Source: Planctomycetaceae bacterium | Lineage (GTDB): Bacteria; Planctomycetota; Planctomycetia; Planctomycetales; Planctomycetaceae | Direction of reading: 5' to 3' | NCBI GenBank assembly: GCA_002722955.1 | Contig: PBMZ01000097.1 | Coordinates: forward strand, 1-56,663 | DNA: 56,663 nucleotides | Part shown: in pieces, positions 36,553-45,886 of the stretch | Numbering within the stretch: position 1 is the first letter of the stretch | Layout of the letters: every line of letters starts with the position of its first letter | Program-made: the position numbers and the translations under genes | Notes under the pieces: model-generated | What the model was told of the DNA's origin: nothing | Databases searched by the model: none | The model's input: the letters and a program-made list of their open reading frames with translations, nothing else

Positions 36553-37941
36553 ATGTCAGTCATTCCACGCCGCGAATTTCTTTACGGACTCGGCTCCTCA
36601 CTTGGAGCACTCGCGCTAACTGATCTTGAGGCCGCCGAGAAGAAATCGGCCAACCCGCTTGCTCCCAAGCAGCCAATGCACGAGCCGAAGGCAAAGGCCG
36701 TCATCATGCTGTTCATGGAAGGCGGACCGTCGCAGGCCGACACTTTTGATCCAAAGCCGAAGCTCAACAAACTTCACTTGAGCGAATCGACTCGGACTGC
36801 TGGCCTTGCCAACGGCAAACGATTCTTTGTCGGCAGCCCATTCAAGGCGCGCAAGGTCGGCAACTCTGGCATCGAAATGTCCGAGCCTTGGCAATTCCTG
36901 GCCGATCCTGAAGTTTCGGATGAACTGTGCGTCTATCGCGGTTGCCGGGCTGCGTCGCTGAACCATCCAGAAGCACTGTTGCACATGAATACCGGCAGTC
37001 GGCTTGGCGGCGATCCGGCAGTTGGTTCTTGGGTCACTTACGGGCTTGGTTCTGAGAACGAGAATTTGCCGGGTTATGTTGTGATGACGGAACTCGCCTT
37101 GCCGCAAGCCGGTCCTGCGAACTGGATGAGCGGCTTCTTGCCCGCCTACTACCAAGGCACTCGGCTACGTTCGACGGGATCGCCGATCCTTGATTTGAAT
37201 CCGCCGAATTACAAAACGCGCGAGCATCAACGAAAGGCCCTGGATCGACTGGCGATCCTCAATGCGAAACACGCGGAAGCCCATCCGCAACATGCCGAAC
37301 TGAAAGCTCGCATGGAGAGCTACGAACTGGCGTACCGTATGCAAATGGCCGTGCCCGGCATCATTGACCTGTCTACAGAGCCAGAGCACTTGCATAAAGC
37401 CTACGGCATCAATCGCAAAGAAACAGCCGCCTTCGGCAAGCAGTGCCTGATGGCCCGGAAGTTGGTCGAAAAGGGAGTCCGATTCGTCCAGATCTTTTCT
37501 GGAGGCTGGGACAGCCACGATTACATCGAGAAAGGTCATTCATCCCGAATCGCCAGTGTTGATCAACCGATCGCTGCGTTAATCAAGGACCTCAAAGCAC
37601 GCGGCCTGCTTGAGGATACTCTTGTCGTTTGGACTGGCGAGTTCGGCCGCACACCAGACAACAACTACCGAGGTGGAGTCACATCCATCGGCCGCGGCCA
37701 CAACGTCGACGCCATGAACATGTGGTTCGCTGGTGGCGGCGTCAAAAGCGGGACAACTGTCGGTGCCACTGACGATATCGCGGCTGAGGCCGTCGATGTC
37801 GTCCACCCAATCCGCGACGTCCACGTCACGTTAATGCACCTACTTGGTCTCGATGACAACAAGCTGACGTACTTCCACGCAGGACGTTACAAGCAGCTTT
37901 CGCAATTCGGCGGCGAGTTGATCCCAGAGATCATGGCGTAG
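36553..37941 (+). CDS. DUF1501 domain-containing protein, second copy
   Basis: A 462-residue exported protein paralogous to the one at 30864. The N-terminus carries a twin-Arg pair (IPRREFLYGLGSS) and an apolar stretch. Family motifs are FMEGGPSQADTFDPKP (54-69), GGWDSHDYIE and VWTGEFGRTPDNNYRGG, with the last two in the putative metal-binding region of the alkaline-phosphatase fold. It is the expected partner of the PSD1 gene at 33276, from which it is separated by the bundle-gene element. No Shine-Dalgarno stands out, though the upstream element may now supply transcription. Confidence 0.92.
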   Translation: MSVIPRREFLYGLGSSLGALALTDLEAAEKKSANPLAPKQPMHEPKAKAVIMLFMEGGPSQADTFDPKPKLNKLHLSESTRTAGLANGKRFFVGSPFKARKVGNSGIEMSEPWQFLADPEVSDELCVYRGCRAASLNHPEALLHMNTGSRLGGDPAVGSWVTYGLGSENENLPGYVVMTELALPQAGPANWMSGFLPAYYQGTRLRSTGSPILDLNPPNYKTREHQRKALDRLAILNAKHAEAHPQHAELKARMESYELAYRMQMAVPGIIDLSTEPEHLHKAYGINRKETAAFGKQCLMARKLVEKGVRFVQIFSGGWDSHDYIEKGHSSRIASVDQPIAALIKDLKARGLLEDTLVVWTGEFGRTPDNNYRGGVTSIGRGHNVDAMNMWFAGGGVKSGTTVGATDDIAAEAVDVVHPIRDVHVTLMHLLGLDDNKLTYFHAGRYKQLSQFGGELIPEIMA

Positions 37942-37992
37942 TCGAACAGAAATCGGAGCCCAGCTTTTGGGCGTACAGAGAAACACAATTGA

Positions 37993-38014
37993 CGGCTAAA
38001 GCCTGGACCCCAGC
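37993..38014. repeat. Single unit of the GGAGTCCAGG/CCTGGACTCC family
   Basis: CGGCTAAAGCCTGGACCCCA lies 4 bases beyond the DUF1552 stop and between two convergent genes. It matches units at 20847 and 52439-52513. Confidence 0.55.
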
Positions 38015-38017
38015 GGG

Positions 38018-39364
38018 TTATAGCTCCGCAAGACGGCGGTCTGTGTCACCAAAGCGATTGAGGCTGACGCCCATCTTGTCCATCAGCGACAAGTACAAAC
38101 TGCAAGCTCGGCGTTCTTCGTCTGGCCGCTGTCCGTAATCTAGAATGCGGCCGGGCTTTACTTTACCGCCAGCTTTGCCGGCAAGGATGATTGGCATCTC
38201 GTCGGCTTGGTGTTTGTCGCCATCGAACAGATTGGAACAGAACATCACCAGCGAATTGTCCAACATGGATCGCTCGCCCTCATTGATTTGCTTCATTCGC
38301 TTCAGCAAGTATGCGCACTGTTCCGTATGGAATTGATTCGTCCGCAGATACATGGCCTCGAGCTTCGGATCTCGGCCGTTGTGTGTAAGGTCCAAATGAA
38401 GACTGCCTTCGACGCCTTTCAGAAAACCAAAGTTCATCTGCGAGAGGTCGTTATTCAGCATGCACGTGGCAATGCGTGTCTTGTTCATGCGGAATGCCAA
38501 CACGATTAGATCCAACATCAACCGCATGTGCTCGGGAACGTCTTGTGGCAAGTCCGTTGCTGGTCGCGGCATGTCGGGTTTGGTCAATGTTGGTCTCCAA
38601 CCCTCCAAGCGATCATCTTGCGATGCGCGGTCCAATCGCTTTTCAACGTCACGAATGGACTCGAGATACTCGTCGAGCTTTCTGCGATCTTCGACTGAAA
38701 TCTGACGCTTGAGATCTGTCGCATCTTTCAGGATCGCGTCGAGTATGCTACGGTCAAGCTGCCGACCCTTGCCATCACCGACGATGAGGTCGAAGGCTCT
38801 CGCCGGATAGATCTCTTTTGTGGCGGGTTTCGTGTCAGATGCCCAAGAAATACAGGATCCGTAGATCATCGAGAGCCCGTCTTCTAAGCGAAGCTCGGTC
38901 GGTTCGATGCCCAACACCAAACTGGGGATTGCCGTTTGTCCACCGATGCGTTGAGCCAGCACTTGGTCCATCGTCTTGCCAACGCGAATGTCGTCCTGGT
39001 CAAGACTAACCCAAGCACCCGAAAGTAAATTCGGCATGCGGCCCAAGTGGGCACTGTGATTCTTAACTGCTTGCTCGTTGAACAGGCCTTTTAGAAAGAC
39101 GATGTCCTTGCGACAAGGCTTTAGCGGTGCTAGCCCAGGCCCGATTTCCATCGTCGCGCCGGAGCCCTTTGCCCACCAATGTTCTGGTTCGACGCCGTTA
39201 GAGAAATACAGACACGTAAAACGAACCGGCGGCTTTACGGGGGCAGCTTGCACACGCTTGCCTGAATCGGCCGCCCACGTCGGTACAGACTCCAACCAGG
39301 GCAAAGCAAGCGTCGCGCCAGCGGCACCTTTCAGAACACTTCTGCGTGTGATTGTTGAAGTCAT
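38018..39364 (-). CDS. DUF1552 domain-containing protein
   Basis: A 448-residue exported protein that in planctomycetes usually follows a DUF1592 gene, as here (129 bases downstream of the gene at 39494-42733). The N-terminus has a twin-Arg signal ([13 protein letters not shown]). Family landmarks are [19 protein letters not shown] (about 90-108), [12 protein letters not shown] and the late [14 protein letters not shown]. The fold is likely alkaline-phosphatase-like; activity unknown. It is convergent with the DUF1501 gene at 36553. Confidence 0.92.
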   Translation of the reverse strand: MTSTITRRSVLKGAAGATLALPWLESVPTWAADSGKRVQAAPVKPPVRFTCLYFSNGVEPEHWWAKGSGATMEIGPGLAPLKPCRKDIVFLKGLFNEQAVKNHSAHLGRMPNLLSGAWVSLDQDDIRVGKTMDQVLAQRIGGQTAIPSLVLGIEPTELRLEDGLSMIYGSCISWASDTKPATKEIYPARAFDLIVGDGKGRQLDRSILDAILKDATDLKRQISVEDRRKLDEYLESIRDVEKRLDRASQDDRLEGWRPTLTKPDMPRPATDLPQDVPEHMRLMLDLIVLAFRMNKTRIATCMLNNDLSQMNFGFLKGVEGSLHLDLTHNGRDPKLEAMYLRTNQFHTEQCAYLLKRMKQINEGERSMLDNSLVMFCSNLFDGDKHQADEMPIILAGKAGGKVKPGRILDYGQRPDEERRACSLYLSLMDKMGVSLNRFGDTDRRLAEL

Positions 39365-39429
39365 CAGGATGCTACCGAGGCTTGTTCGTTGAACGCCGAC
39401 GCCGTGTGGTGAAAGTGCTGAAGCACACC

Positions 39430-39481
39430 GTAGGACTTCTAGTCCGTCGAAAACTAAAGACAGACTACAAGTCCGTCCTAC
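39430..39481. repeat. Palindromic repeat, GTAGGAC/GTCCTAC type
   Basis: GTAGGACTTCTAGTCCGTC and its near reverse complement GACAGACTACAAGTCCGTCC lie around a 10-base loop. It lies in the 129-base gap between the DUF1592 and DUF1552 genes, where it may reduce read-through or stabilise mRNA. Confidence 0.65.
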
Positions 39482-39493
39482 TAAAAGTCTGAA

Positions 39494-42400
39494 TTAACGT
39501 CGAAAACGAAACTGCTTACTGCGAACAATTCGATCCACGAGATTCGAAAACTCTGGCTGCTTCTGGATATCACCCACCATGTCTTCGATCAACGCCTGAT
39601 CAGAAATCGATTCACTCCGTCCCAAAGCGTATCCCACAAGTTTGACGCACAGAGTGCGATGAAACAACCGCTGATTCTTGGCAAGGTAACTGCGCAATCC
39701 ATCGGGGCCAGCGATTTTGCGACCATCGGCCAGGATGCCGCTTGAGTCAATCTGTTGCCCGTCACGGTAGTGATCACGCCAACGGCCGATTGCGTCGAAG
39801 TGCTCTAAGGTGAAACCCAACGGATCAATGCGCGAGTGACAATTCTGACACGCGGCATTACTGCGATGAGCTTCCAAGCGTTGCCGTACGGTCTTGCCAT
39901 CGGACAACACATCGTCTGCCGGGATTGATCCTGCGTCAGCCGGTGGCGGGGGTACGGGAGTCCCCAAAACTCGCCGAAGAATCCAGTCACCGCGTTTTAC
40001 AGGGCTGGTCCGACGCGGTGCCGATGTGACAGTCAGCACGGCCGCCAAACTCAACAGTCCGCCATTTCGATCGGCGGGCACTTGGTAATAATTCAACAAC
40101 TCTGGTGTATCCGATGGCGTCTGCGGTTGATCCAGCTTAAATCCATAATGCTTGGCCAGTTCCTGATTCAAAAACGTGTAGTTGCCAAACAGAATTTCAT
40201 TGACTGGTCGGTCGCGTCGAACAATGTGTTCGAACAACGACACTGCCTCGTTGTGCATCGCTGCTTTCAGCTCGTCGGTGAATTCAGGAAACCGTTTCGG
40301 ATCGACGCCGCGGTAACGGTCGAATTGATAGAAGCCGAACCATTGCCCAAAGAATTCCGAAGCCAAGCGGCGCGCCTTTTCATCCTTCAACATCCGCTTT
40401 GCTTGCCGCGCCAAGTTGTCAGGATCGGACAACTCACCCGCGGCAGCGGCACGCCGTAGTTCACTGTCCGGCACCGACGACCACAGAAAATAACTCAGAC
40501 GGCTGGCCAGTTCCCAATCATCCAGCGGTGTGGCAGTGTTCGCGGGCTTTGATGTGTCACCGGACGGCTTGCGTCTTTCCGCGCGGTAAAGAAACTCCGG
40601 CGCCATCAAAATACGAGCAGTCAACGCGCGAATTGCCGACCGATGTGGCAACTTCTGTTTGTGGCGAAGGAAGTTATAAAATTCTCGTAGAGCTCTATTT
40701 TCGGAATTGCTCAGCGGTCGTCTCCAGGCAAGACCCGCAAATCGCCGTAGTTCGTCAACGTGTGCTGGCTCGTTGACGGTCCATGCCTTCTGAATCGCCC
40801 GATAGTCGTCGTAGAGCCGTCGAACGTGTTGGCGAGCTTCCGCGGGCAAGCTTGCGACATCTTGCGACGTTAAGTCAGCGACACCTCTCCCCTTCAGGTC
40901 AAGCTTGTAGTTCTCAACGACTGTTCGCAAGAACGCATCGTGATATTCGAACGAACCCAAGAGATCGAACCATGCGTGATCCAATCGCTGGCGAGTCTCA
41001 TTGTCCAAGATGTTTTCGACCAGGAAACGATCGTCTCGATGGTATTTGACGTGCGTGTGAAAATAGTTCCGCTGCGGATTGTTGTAAGTCGTATCGAATG
41101 GTTGCGGAATCGGATCGCGGTCGGACGGCGCAGGTTCTCGGTGAGAGATCTGCGGCAACAGTCGAGCGAACTGCAAGACGCCATCTTTCCACTTCTTGAA
41201 AGATTCGCTGTTTGGCTCGGCCAATAGAGCCGAGACCGATTTGCCTTGATCGGTTTCTTCGCGTTGCGAGATCGTGCAGCGAATGATTCGGTTATCGCTG
41301 CCTCGAGTGTCGAGCTTCGCTGTCACTAACAACCGCCCAGACGTGGCTCCGTTTCGAACAGGGATGGTCACGGTGAGCGGTTCTGTTCCCTTCGTCGCAA
41401 AGTCGTCCGTTTTGATCGCTTTGCCAAGCGGGTGCTTGCCAAAATTGATCCGCTCCAGATCACTCTTGGCAACGAATTCTCGAAACGGCGTCGGATCGAG
41501 CAAAACCTTGTCAGGAATTCGAAACTGAAAGACCGGCTGTTGCCACATCACCACCGAGTTCGGTCGCCCGTCGTCGTCGGCCGATTCAATCGCAAACGTA
41601 ACGTGAGCCGACTTCGTGCCCTTCGGCCAATTGACGTTCATCTCGAAAAGCTTCGTTTCGGAAACGTCGAACGAGTTCTCTTCCAGAATGCGAGCTTCCT
41701 CTTTGGCATCAGGGTTCTCGCCAAGGTGGTTTTGCCACTCGCGAACAAGCTTCTGTAGCTGATCGCATCGTGCTCGTATGTCGTGCTCATCCCAACGCTC
41801 ACCCTTTGGAGCTGGCAGTGATTTCCAACTCTTGGCGATATCCGATATGGGGAAGGACAAGTTAGAGCGCCCTGTCAACACCGACCAGATGTACTCAGCG
41901 AAGCGCTTGTCAATCCCTTCGTCCCTAGCAAGCGTCGCGATCGTGAATTTGCCGCGTCCCAATTGCTCCCGAAAACGAAATTGCCAAGCCACCAGAAACG
42001 CTCGGCTATAGCGGTCCAAGCCGAACGCTTCACCGCCTTCACCGGCTGCCGTCCGAAATCCGTGTTGCCGATAAATGTTCTGAATCCGACTGATTGCTGA
42101 AAGCTCAAACCCCGTCTTGCCGGGATCCGAATAAAACGTCAAAGGACCGGCCCCGATAATCGCGTGATCTGCCACTCGCTTTGCCGCAGAGAGATAGCGT
42201 TCCAGTGTCGAGTCTTGCATAAACTGAGCATCGCCAACGTTGGTGAATCCCTCTCCACCAACCGCGTCGCTGACAAAATCTCGCTCGATATCAAGGTCAA
42301 GACCCGTCAAATCGCGGATGGTGTAAGCATACTCAGAACTAGTAAGTCGCCGAATCGTGACGGGGCCGGGATCGTCGGCGAACTTCTGTGAAACTCGCTC

Positions 42401-42733
42401 CATCTCCGCCCGAATAACGCCCAGCAATTGCCGACGCTGCGCATCATTAGGCTGCTCGGCGTCTTCAGGCGGCATCTTTCTTTGCTCAACCATCGCGATC
42501 ACGTTGCGCCAATCGCGAAAGTGTTTGGCCATATCCGGATTCGAGCTTAACGGCTGCAAATTCAGACCGGCCGATGGTGAGTCTGCGCCATGACAATCCC
42601 AACAAAACTGTTTGAGCAGCGGCATCGCCTCAAAGCCTGGATCGGCCGTCAGCGCAATGTCGGCGCCAACCAATGCCAACAAGCATGTTGCCAATCCAAC
42701 TCGGCAGACCCAAAGATACCGCCGGAACGACAT
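39494..42733 (-). CDS. DUF1592 domain-containing planctomycete cytochrome C protein
   Basis: A 1079-residue secreted multidomain protein. A signal peptide (to about residue 30) leads to a planctomycete cytochrome-c domain with CWDCH (44-48). A DUF1587-like domain (about 105-170) follows, then a long central region with beta character, then DUF1595, DUF1592, DUF1588 and DUF1585 (about 690-1078). DUF1588 contains a second heme motif, CQNCHSRIDPLGF. The combination suggests a heme protein with a wide extracellular binding surface, thought to act with DUF1552 in polymer breakdown; the reaction is unknown. It is the first gene of a minus-strand pair with DUF1552 and is divergent from another DUF1552 gene. 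Confidence 0.92.
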   Translation of the reverse strand: MSFRRYLWVCRVGLATCLLALVGADIALTADPGFEAMPLLKQFCWDCHGADSPSAGLNLQPLSSNPDMAKHFRDWRNVIAMVEQRKMPPEDAEQPNDAQRRQLLGVIRAEMERVSQKFADDPGPVTIRRLTSSEYAYTIRDLTGLDLDIERDFVSDAVGGEGFTNVGDAQFMQDSTLERYLSAAKRVADHAIIGAGPLTFYSDPGKTGFELSAISRIQNIYRQHGFRTAAGEGGEAFGLDRYSRAFLVAWQFRFREQLGRGKFTIATLARDEGIDKRFAEYIWSVLTGRSNLSFPISDIAKSWKSLPAPKGERWDEHDIRARCDQLQKLVREWQNHLGENPDAKEEARILEENSFDVSETKLFEMNVNWPKGTKSAHVTFAIESADDDGRPNSVVMWQQPVFQFRIPDKVLLDPTPFREFVAKSDLERINFGKHPLGKAIKTDDFATKGTEPLTVTIPVRNGATSGRLLVTAKLDTRGSDNRIIRCTISQREETDQGKSVSALLAEPNSESFKKWKDGVLQFARLLPQISHREPAPSDRDPIPQPFDTTYNNPQRNYFHTHVKYHRDDRFLVENILDNETRQRLDHAWFDLLGSFEYHDAFLRTVVENYKLDLKGRGVADLTSQDVASLPAEARQHVRRLYDDYRAIQKAWTVNEPAHVDELRRFAGLAWRRPLSNSENRALREFYNFLRHKQKLPHRSAIRALTARILMAPEFLYRAERRKPSGDTSKPANTATPLDDWELASRLSYFLWSSVPDSELRRAAAAGELSDPDNLARQAKRMLKDEKARRLASEFFGQWFGFYQFDRYRGVDPKRFPEFTDELKAAMHNEAVSLFEHIVRRDRPVNEILFGNYTFLNQELAKHYGFKLDQPQTPSDTPELLNYYQVPADRNGGLLSLAAVLTVTSAPRRTSPVKRGDWILRRVLGTPVPPPPADAGSIPADDVLSDGKTVRQRLEAHRSNAACQNCHSRIDPLGFTLEHFDAIGRWRDHYRDGQQIDSSGILADGRKIAGPDGLRSYLAKNQRLFHRTLCVKLVGYALGRSESISDQALIEDMVGDIQKQPEFSNLVDRIVRSKQFRFRR

Positions 42734-42763
42734 AAGACAGCCTTACGATGTTGAGTTTCGTTC

Positions 42764-42826
42764 GTTTAACTCGTAGCCGCATGCGAGGAGAGAAGAGCCT
42801 CGCCGCGCGGCTACGGGTTATACAAC
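42764..42826. repeat. Palindromic repeat, GTTTAACTCGTAGCCGC type
   Basis: GTTTAACTCGTAGCCGC with GCGAGG, then a 9-base loop, then CCTCGC and GCGGCTACGGGTTATACAAC, pair imperfectly. It lies in the 252-base divergent gap between DUF1592 and the second DUF1552 gene. A relative lies at 54859-54929. Confidence 0.65.
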
Positions 42827-42985
42827 GTGATTCTCATTATACGTGACGTATGCTGAAAACCGCTACCGGGCGTTTCTCATTGTCTGTCGACAGTCTTCAC
42901 CAAAAGCGGATATAGTGGCTGTATCAAAGCAAGATGCCACTTCAGCCACACCAGCAATCGATCGATCGCGAAAGGCGTTTTCGAG

Positions 42986-44242
42986 ATGAATACAACACGA
43001 CGAACAATCCTCAAAGGCATGGGCGGTGCGCTGACACTACCGTTGCTCGAGTCGTTTGCGTCGTCGACCCCAAAAACAAAAGCAGCCCAAATGCGATTTC
43101 TTGTCGTAGGAAATCCCTTTGGTTCTCACCCGGACAATTTCTTTCCGACGGACTTCGGCAAGGACTTCACCATTTCGCCAACGTTGGAATCATTGGAGTG
43201 GCTCAAAGATCGCCTTACCGCGATTTCTCACACCGACCACAACATGGTCAGCGGGCATGGACGCGAGGTCTCGTTTCTCAGCGGCGTGTTGCCGACCGAC
43301 GCACAGGCTTTCCCTGAAAAGAATATGTCGCTCGACCAACTCTTGGCTCGGCATGTTGGCAGCCAAGTTCGGTACCCGTCCGTGGGTGCATCGCTCGAAG
43401 CGGGGATTCGGATGAGCTGGACGGCGAATGGTGTCGAGAAGCTACCGATAACCGATCCGCAAGAGCTCTTCGACCATCTGTTTTTAAATCTCACTCCCGA
43501 GCAGAAAGCCGTCCGGCGCGATCTGCTGGATCGCAATGGCAGCATTCTTGACACCGTTGCTGGGCAGTTTTCGAATGCGCTCAGAGGAGCCTCGAAACGC
43601 GACCGCGATCGTGCTGATCAATTCCAAACAGCCATTCGTGAGCTTGAGAACTCGCTGACGAACCGCAAAGCGTGGCTGAAGCGAGACAAGCCAAAGTTTG
43701 ACATCTCGCATCACTTGTCGGGTTCGGCGGTTTCGATCGAGAGCCGATACGATGCCATCTTCGACATGATCGCCTACGCCTTTGAAACCGATCTAACCAG
43801 AGTAGCCAGTGTCGAGTTTCCGTCGCCGTTGAAGTACACAGAAATCGATGGCGTTAACCGAAGCTACCACGGCTGCACCCACAACGGCAAACGGGAAGAC
43901 GTAACCTCGGAACTTGTCGCGATCGAATCGTTCCAGGTTTCGCGATTGTCACGTTGCTTGAAGAAGCTGGACTCGATCCCCGAACCAAATGCCGATGGCA
44001 GCATGCTGGATCACACCATCGTCCTATTCGGAAGTGGTATGGGATATGGCGGCACGCACTCGAACCGCGACCTTCCGATTCTCGTCGCCGGCGGTGGCTT
44101 CAAACATCGAGGACACGTTGACGCTCAGGATGCCAGCGGCAAGAGCATGCCGCTTTGCAACCTATTTGTTACGTTAATGCAGCGTTTCGGCGTTGAACGA
44201 GACAAGTTCAACACCAGCACAGGCACTTTCGAGCTGGCTTGA
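42986..44242 (+). CDS. DUF1552 domain-containing protein, second copy
   Basis: A 418-residue paralogue of the protein at 38018, with twin-Arg signal (TRRTILKGMGGALTLP) and the family's FLSGVLPTDAQAFPEKNMSLDQ region. The C-terminal GSGMGYGGTHSNRDLPILVAGG matches the putative metal-site end of the fold. It is divergent from the DUF1592 gene instead of following it, and has no DUF1592 partner of its own on this strand. AAAGG lies about 10 bases before the ATG. It runs convergently into DUF1598 with 18 bases between the stops. Confidence 0.9.
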   Translation: MNTTRRTILKGMGGALTLPLLESFASSTPKTKAAQMRFLVVGNPFGSHPDNFFPTDFGKDFTISPTLESLEWLKDRLTAISHTDHNMVSGHGREVSFLSGVLPTDAQAFPEKNMSLDQLLARHVGSQVRYPSVGASLEAGIRMSWTANGVEKLPITDPQELFDHLFLNLTPEQKAVRRDLLDRNGSILDTVAGQFSNALRGASKRDRDRADQFQTAIRELENSLTNRKAWLKRDKPKFDISHHLSGSAVSIESRYDAIFDMIAYAFETDLTRVASVEFPSPLKYTEIDGVNRSYHGCTHNGKREDVTSELVAIESFQVSRLSRCLKKLDSIPEPNADGSMLDHTIVLFGSGMGYGGTHSNRDLPILVAGGGFKHRGHVDAQDASGKSMPLCNLFVTLMQRFGVERDKFNTSTGTFELA

Positions 44243-44260
44243 TTGCGAGCGAAACTGCGA

Positions 44261-45745
44261 TCAATCCCACCACCAAGGGTGAGCTTCGGCGACGCGGCTC
44301 GCTTTGTTTTCGCCGTAGACCGAGGCCAGTTTGCCATCGGCGTCGCGTTCGAAGCGAATGGCTTGTAATGTCGTCCGAGGACTCACATCAACGCCGCCGC
44401 AGACAATGCCGAGCATCGTTCGGCCGACCTGACGCGTCGTTGCCTCGGACTTGATTTCCTTCGGCACGTGGTTGCGCGCCATCGGGATTTTCTCGCCATC
44501 AAGAAAAGTTCGCTTCGACCAACCAACTTGCTCGGCTAGGCGTTCCTTATTGATCAGGGACACGAGAATGGCCATGTCCATCAAGTTTTGTAACTCGGCA
44601 AACGCCGGAACGCGTCGAGCAAGCTCAGGAAACTTCTGGGTAAATAGATTGGCGAACCCCGTTGTGGCTTTGCGAGTGTTTGGAGCGGCAACGCGATTGC
44701 CAGCGCCATCAAAGAGTTCTTCTCGAGCCATCAATTGGCAACGTTGCCCTGCCAATTGAAGTGCCGTGCCGTCTGCCGTCTTGGTGAAGTTTTCATAAAG
44801 CGGTGTAAACCAAAACCGCTGCATCGTGTTGCCTTTGGGCGTCAGCATCGACAGGAAGCTGCGGAAACCGCGAACTCGCGGATTTTCCAATCCCATCATG
44901 ATTCGCTTCATTCGCACATCGGCTTCGACCAGAGATTGACCAAGGTGAGAATCTGCCGGCACTCCCCACACCGAAATGTCTTGGTTGCCCAAAACGTTGG
45001 CCATCGTTTGATAACGACGCCGCACGGCCGCTGCGCTAGAAGCCACAGTGTTACGCGCTAGAAACTGATTCAGTGCCGCCAAGTTTTCTTTCTTGGGGTC
45101 AATCGAGCAGCCCATCGAATCGCCGCGTTCGAAGGCTCGGAATGCCAATACAAGGTCGTCTAATCGCAATGGCGGCCGTCCACTGGCAAGCCCCACGCAG
45201 CGGCCCGTTCCATCCGGTGCAAAACCTTCCGCGGGACCAGCGATCACAATGTCGTTGGTTTCTGGGTAGACGAAGACGTAATCGATTCGCTGCAGGCCCG
45301 CCAAGTAATGCACGTCCGCGGGCATCGCCTTATCGTCTTCAACAGCTTTCGCAAGCACTTGCTCCAATCGGACCAACGACACTTTCCGCAGCGGGCTGGA
45401 TTGATTCGCATCCTTGGTGACGAACTTCTTCGCCACCGCTGCCATTTTGCTCTTGAGAGTTTTGAGAGCCGCGTCCTTGACGACTTTTGGTTCCACTTGG
45501 CCATCGGGTTTGATCAGGATTCCGCCGGGAAAGTTAAACCCGCCGCCGAATCCACCAAAGCCGCCTCCAAGGCCGCCGCCTTGTTGACCGCCACCGAATT
45601 GGCCGCCGCCACCAAACTGACCACCGCCGCCGAATCCGCCGCCTTGGCCAAAGCCGCCGCCGAACCCTTGAGCGTAAAGGTCAGAATCCGAAAACCACAA
45701 CAACGCCGCCATCAAGAAGACAAACAAACGCCGAATTCGAAACAT
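44261..45745 (-). CDS. DUF1598 domain-containing protein with Gly-rich N-terminus
   Basis: A 494-residue secreted protein of a family largely limited to planctomycetes. A signal peptide (to about residue 26) is followed by about 45 residues built mostly of Gly with Phe and Gln (repeats of GGGQFGGG), probably disordered or matrix-interacting. The globular part shows the DUF1598 pattern, with YLAGLQRIDYVFVYPE, IVIAGPAEGF and GRPPLRLDDLVLAFRAF in order. Its role is unknown. TGGAG lies 7 bases before the ATG. It stands alone on the minus strand, convergent with DUF1552 and divergent from the sulfatase. Confidence 0.85.
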   Translation of the reverse strand: MFRIRRLFVFLMAALLWFSDSDLYAQGFGGGFGQGGGFGGGGQFGGGGQFGGGQQGGGLGGGFGGFGGGFNFPGGILIKPDGQVEPKVVKDAALKTLKSKMAAVAKKFVTKDANQSSPLRKVSLVRLEQVLAKAVEDDKAMPADVHYLAGLQRIDYVFVYPETNDIVIAGPAEGFAPDGTGRCVGLASGRPPLRLDDLVLAFRAFERGDSMGCSIDPKKENLAALNQFLARNTVASSAAAVRRRYQTMANVLGNQDISVWGVPADSHLGQSLVEADVRMKRIMMGLENPRVRGFRSFLSMLTPKGNTMQRFWFTPLYENFTKTADGTALQLAGQRCQLMAREELFDGAGNRVAAPNTRKATTGFANLFTQKFPELARRVPAFAELQNLMDMAILVSLINKERLAEQVGWSKRTFLDGEKIPMARNHVPKEIKSEATTRQVGRTMLGIVCGGVDVSPRTTLQAIRFERDADGKLASVYGENKASRVAEAHPWWWD

Positions 45746-45886
45746 GGTGAACTCCAGATTGATTTCGAGTTGGAAGCCGAGAGACTTAGACTGACCAGCT
45801 CAGTTTGCTATTCTAGCCAAATCAAACCGAAATGCTCAAAAGAATTTTGCGATTCACCACATGACGAACGAAATGAGGCAGAGATC

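Noticed and set aside
45308..45886. 193-codon upstream extension of the sulfatase frame
   Set aside because: It is antisense to DUF1598, and the signal peptide with its ribosome-binding site begins at 45887.
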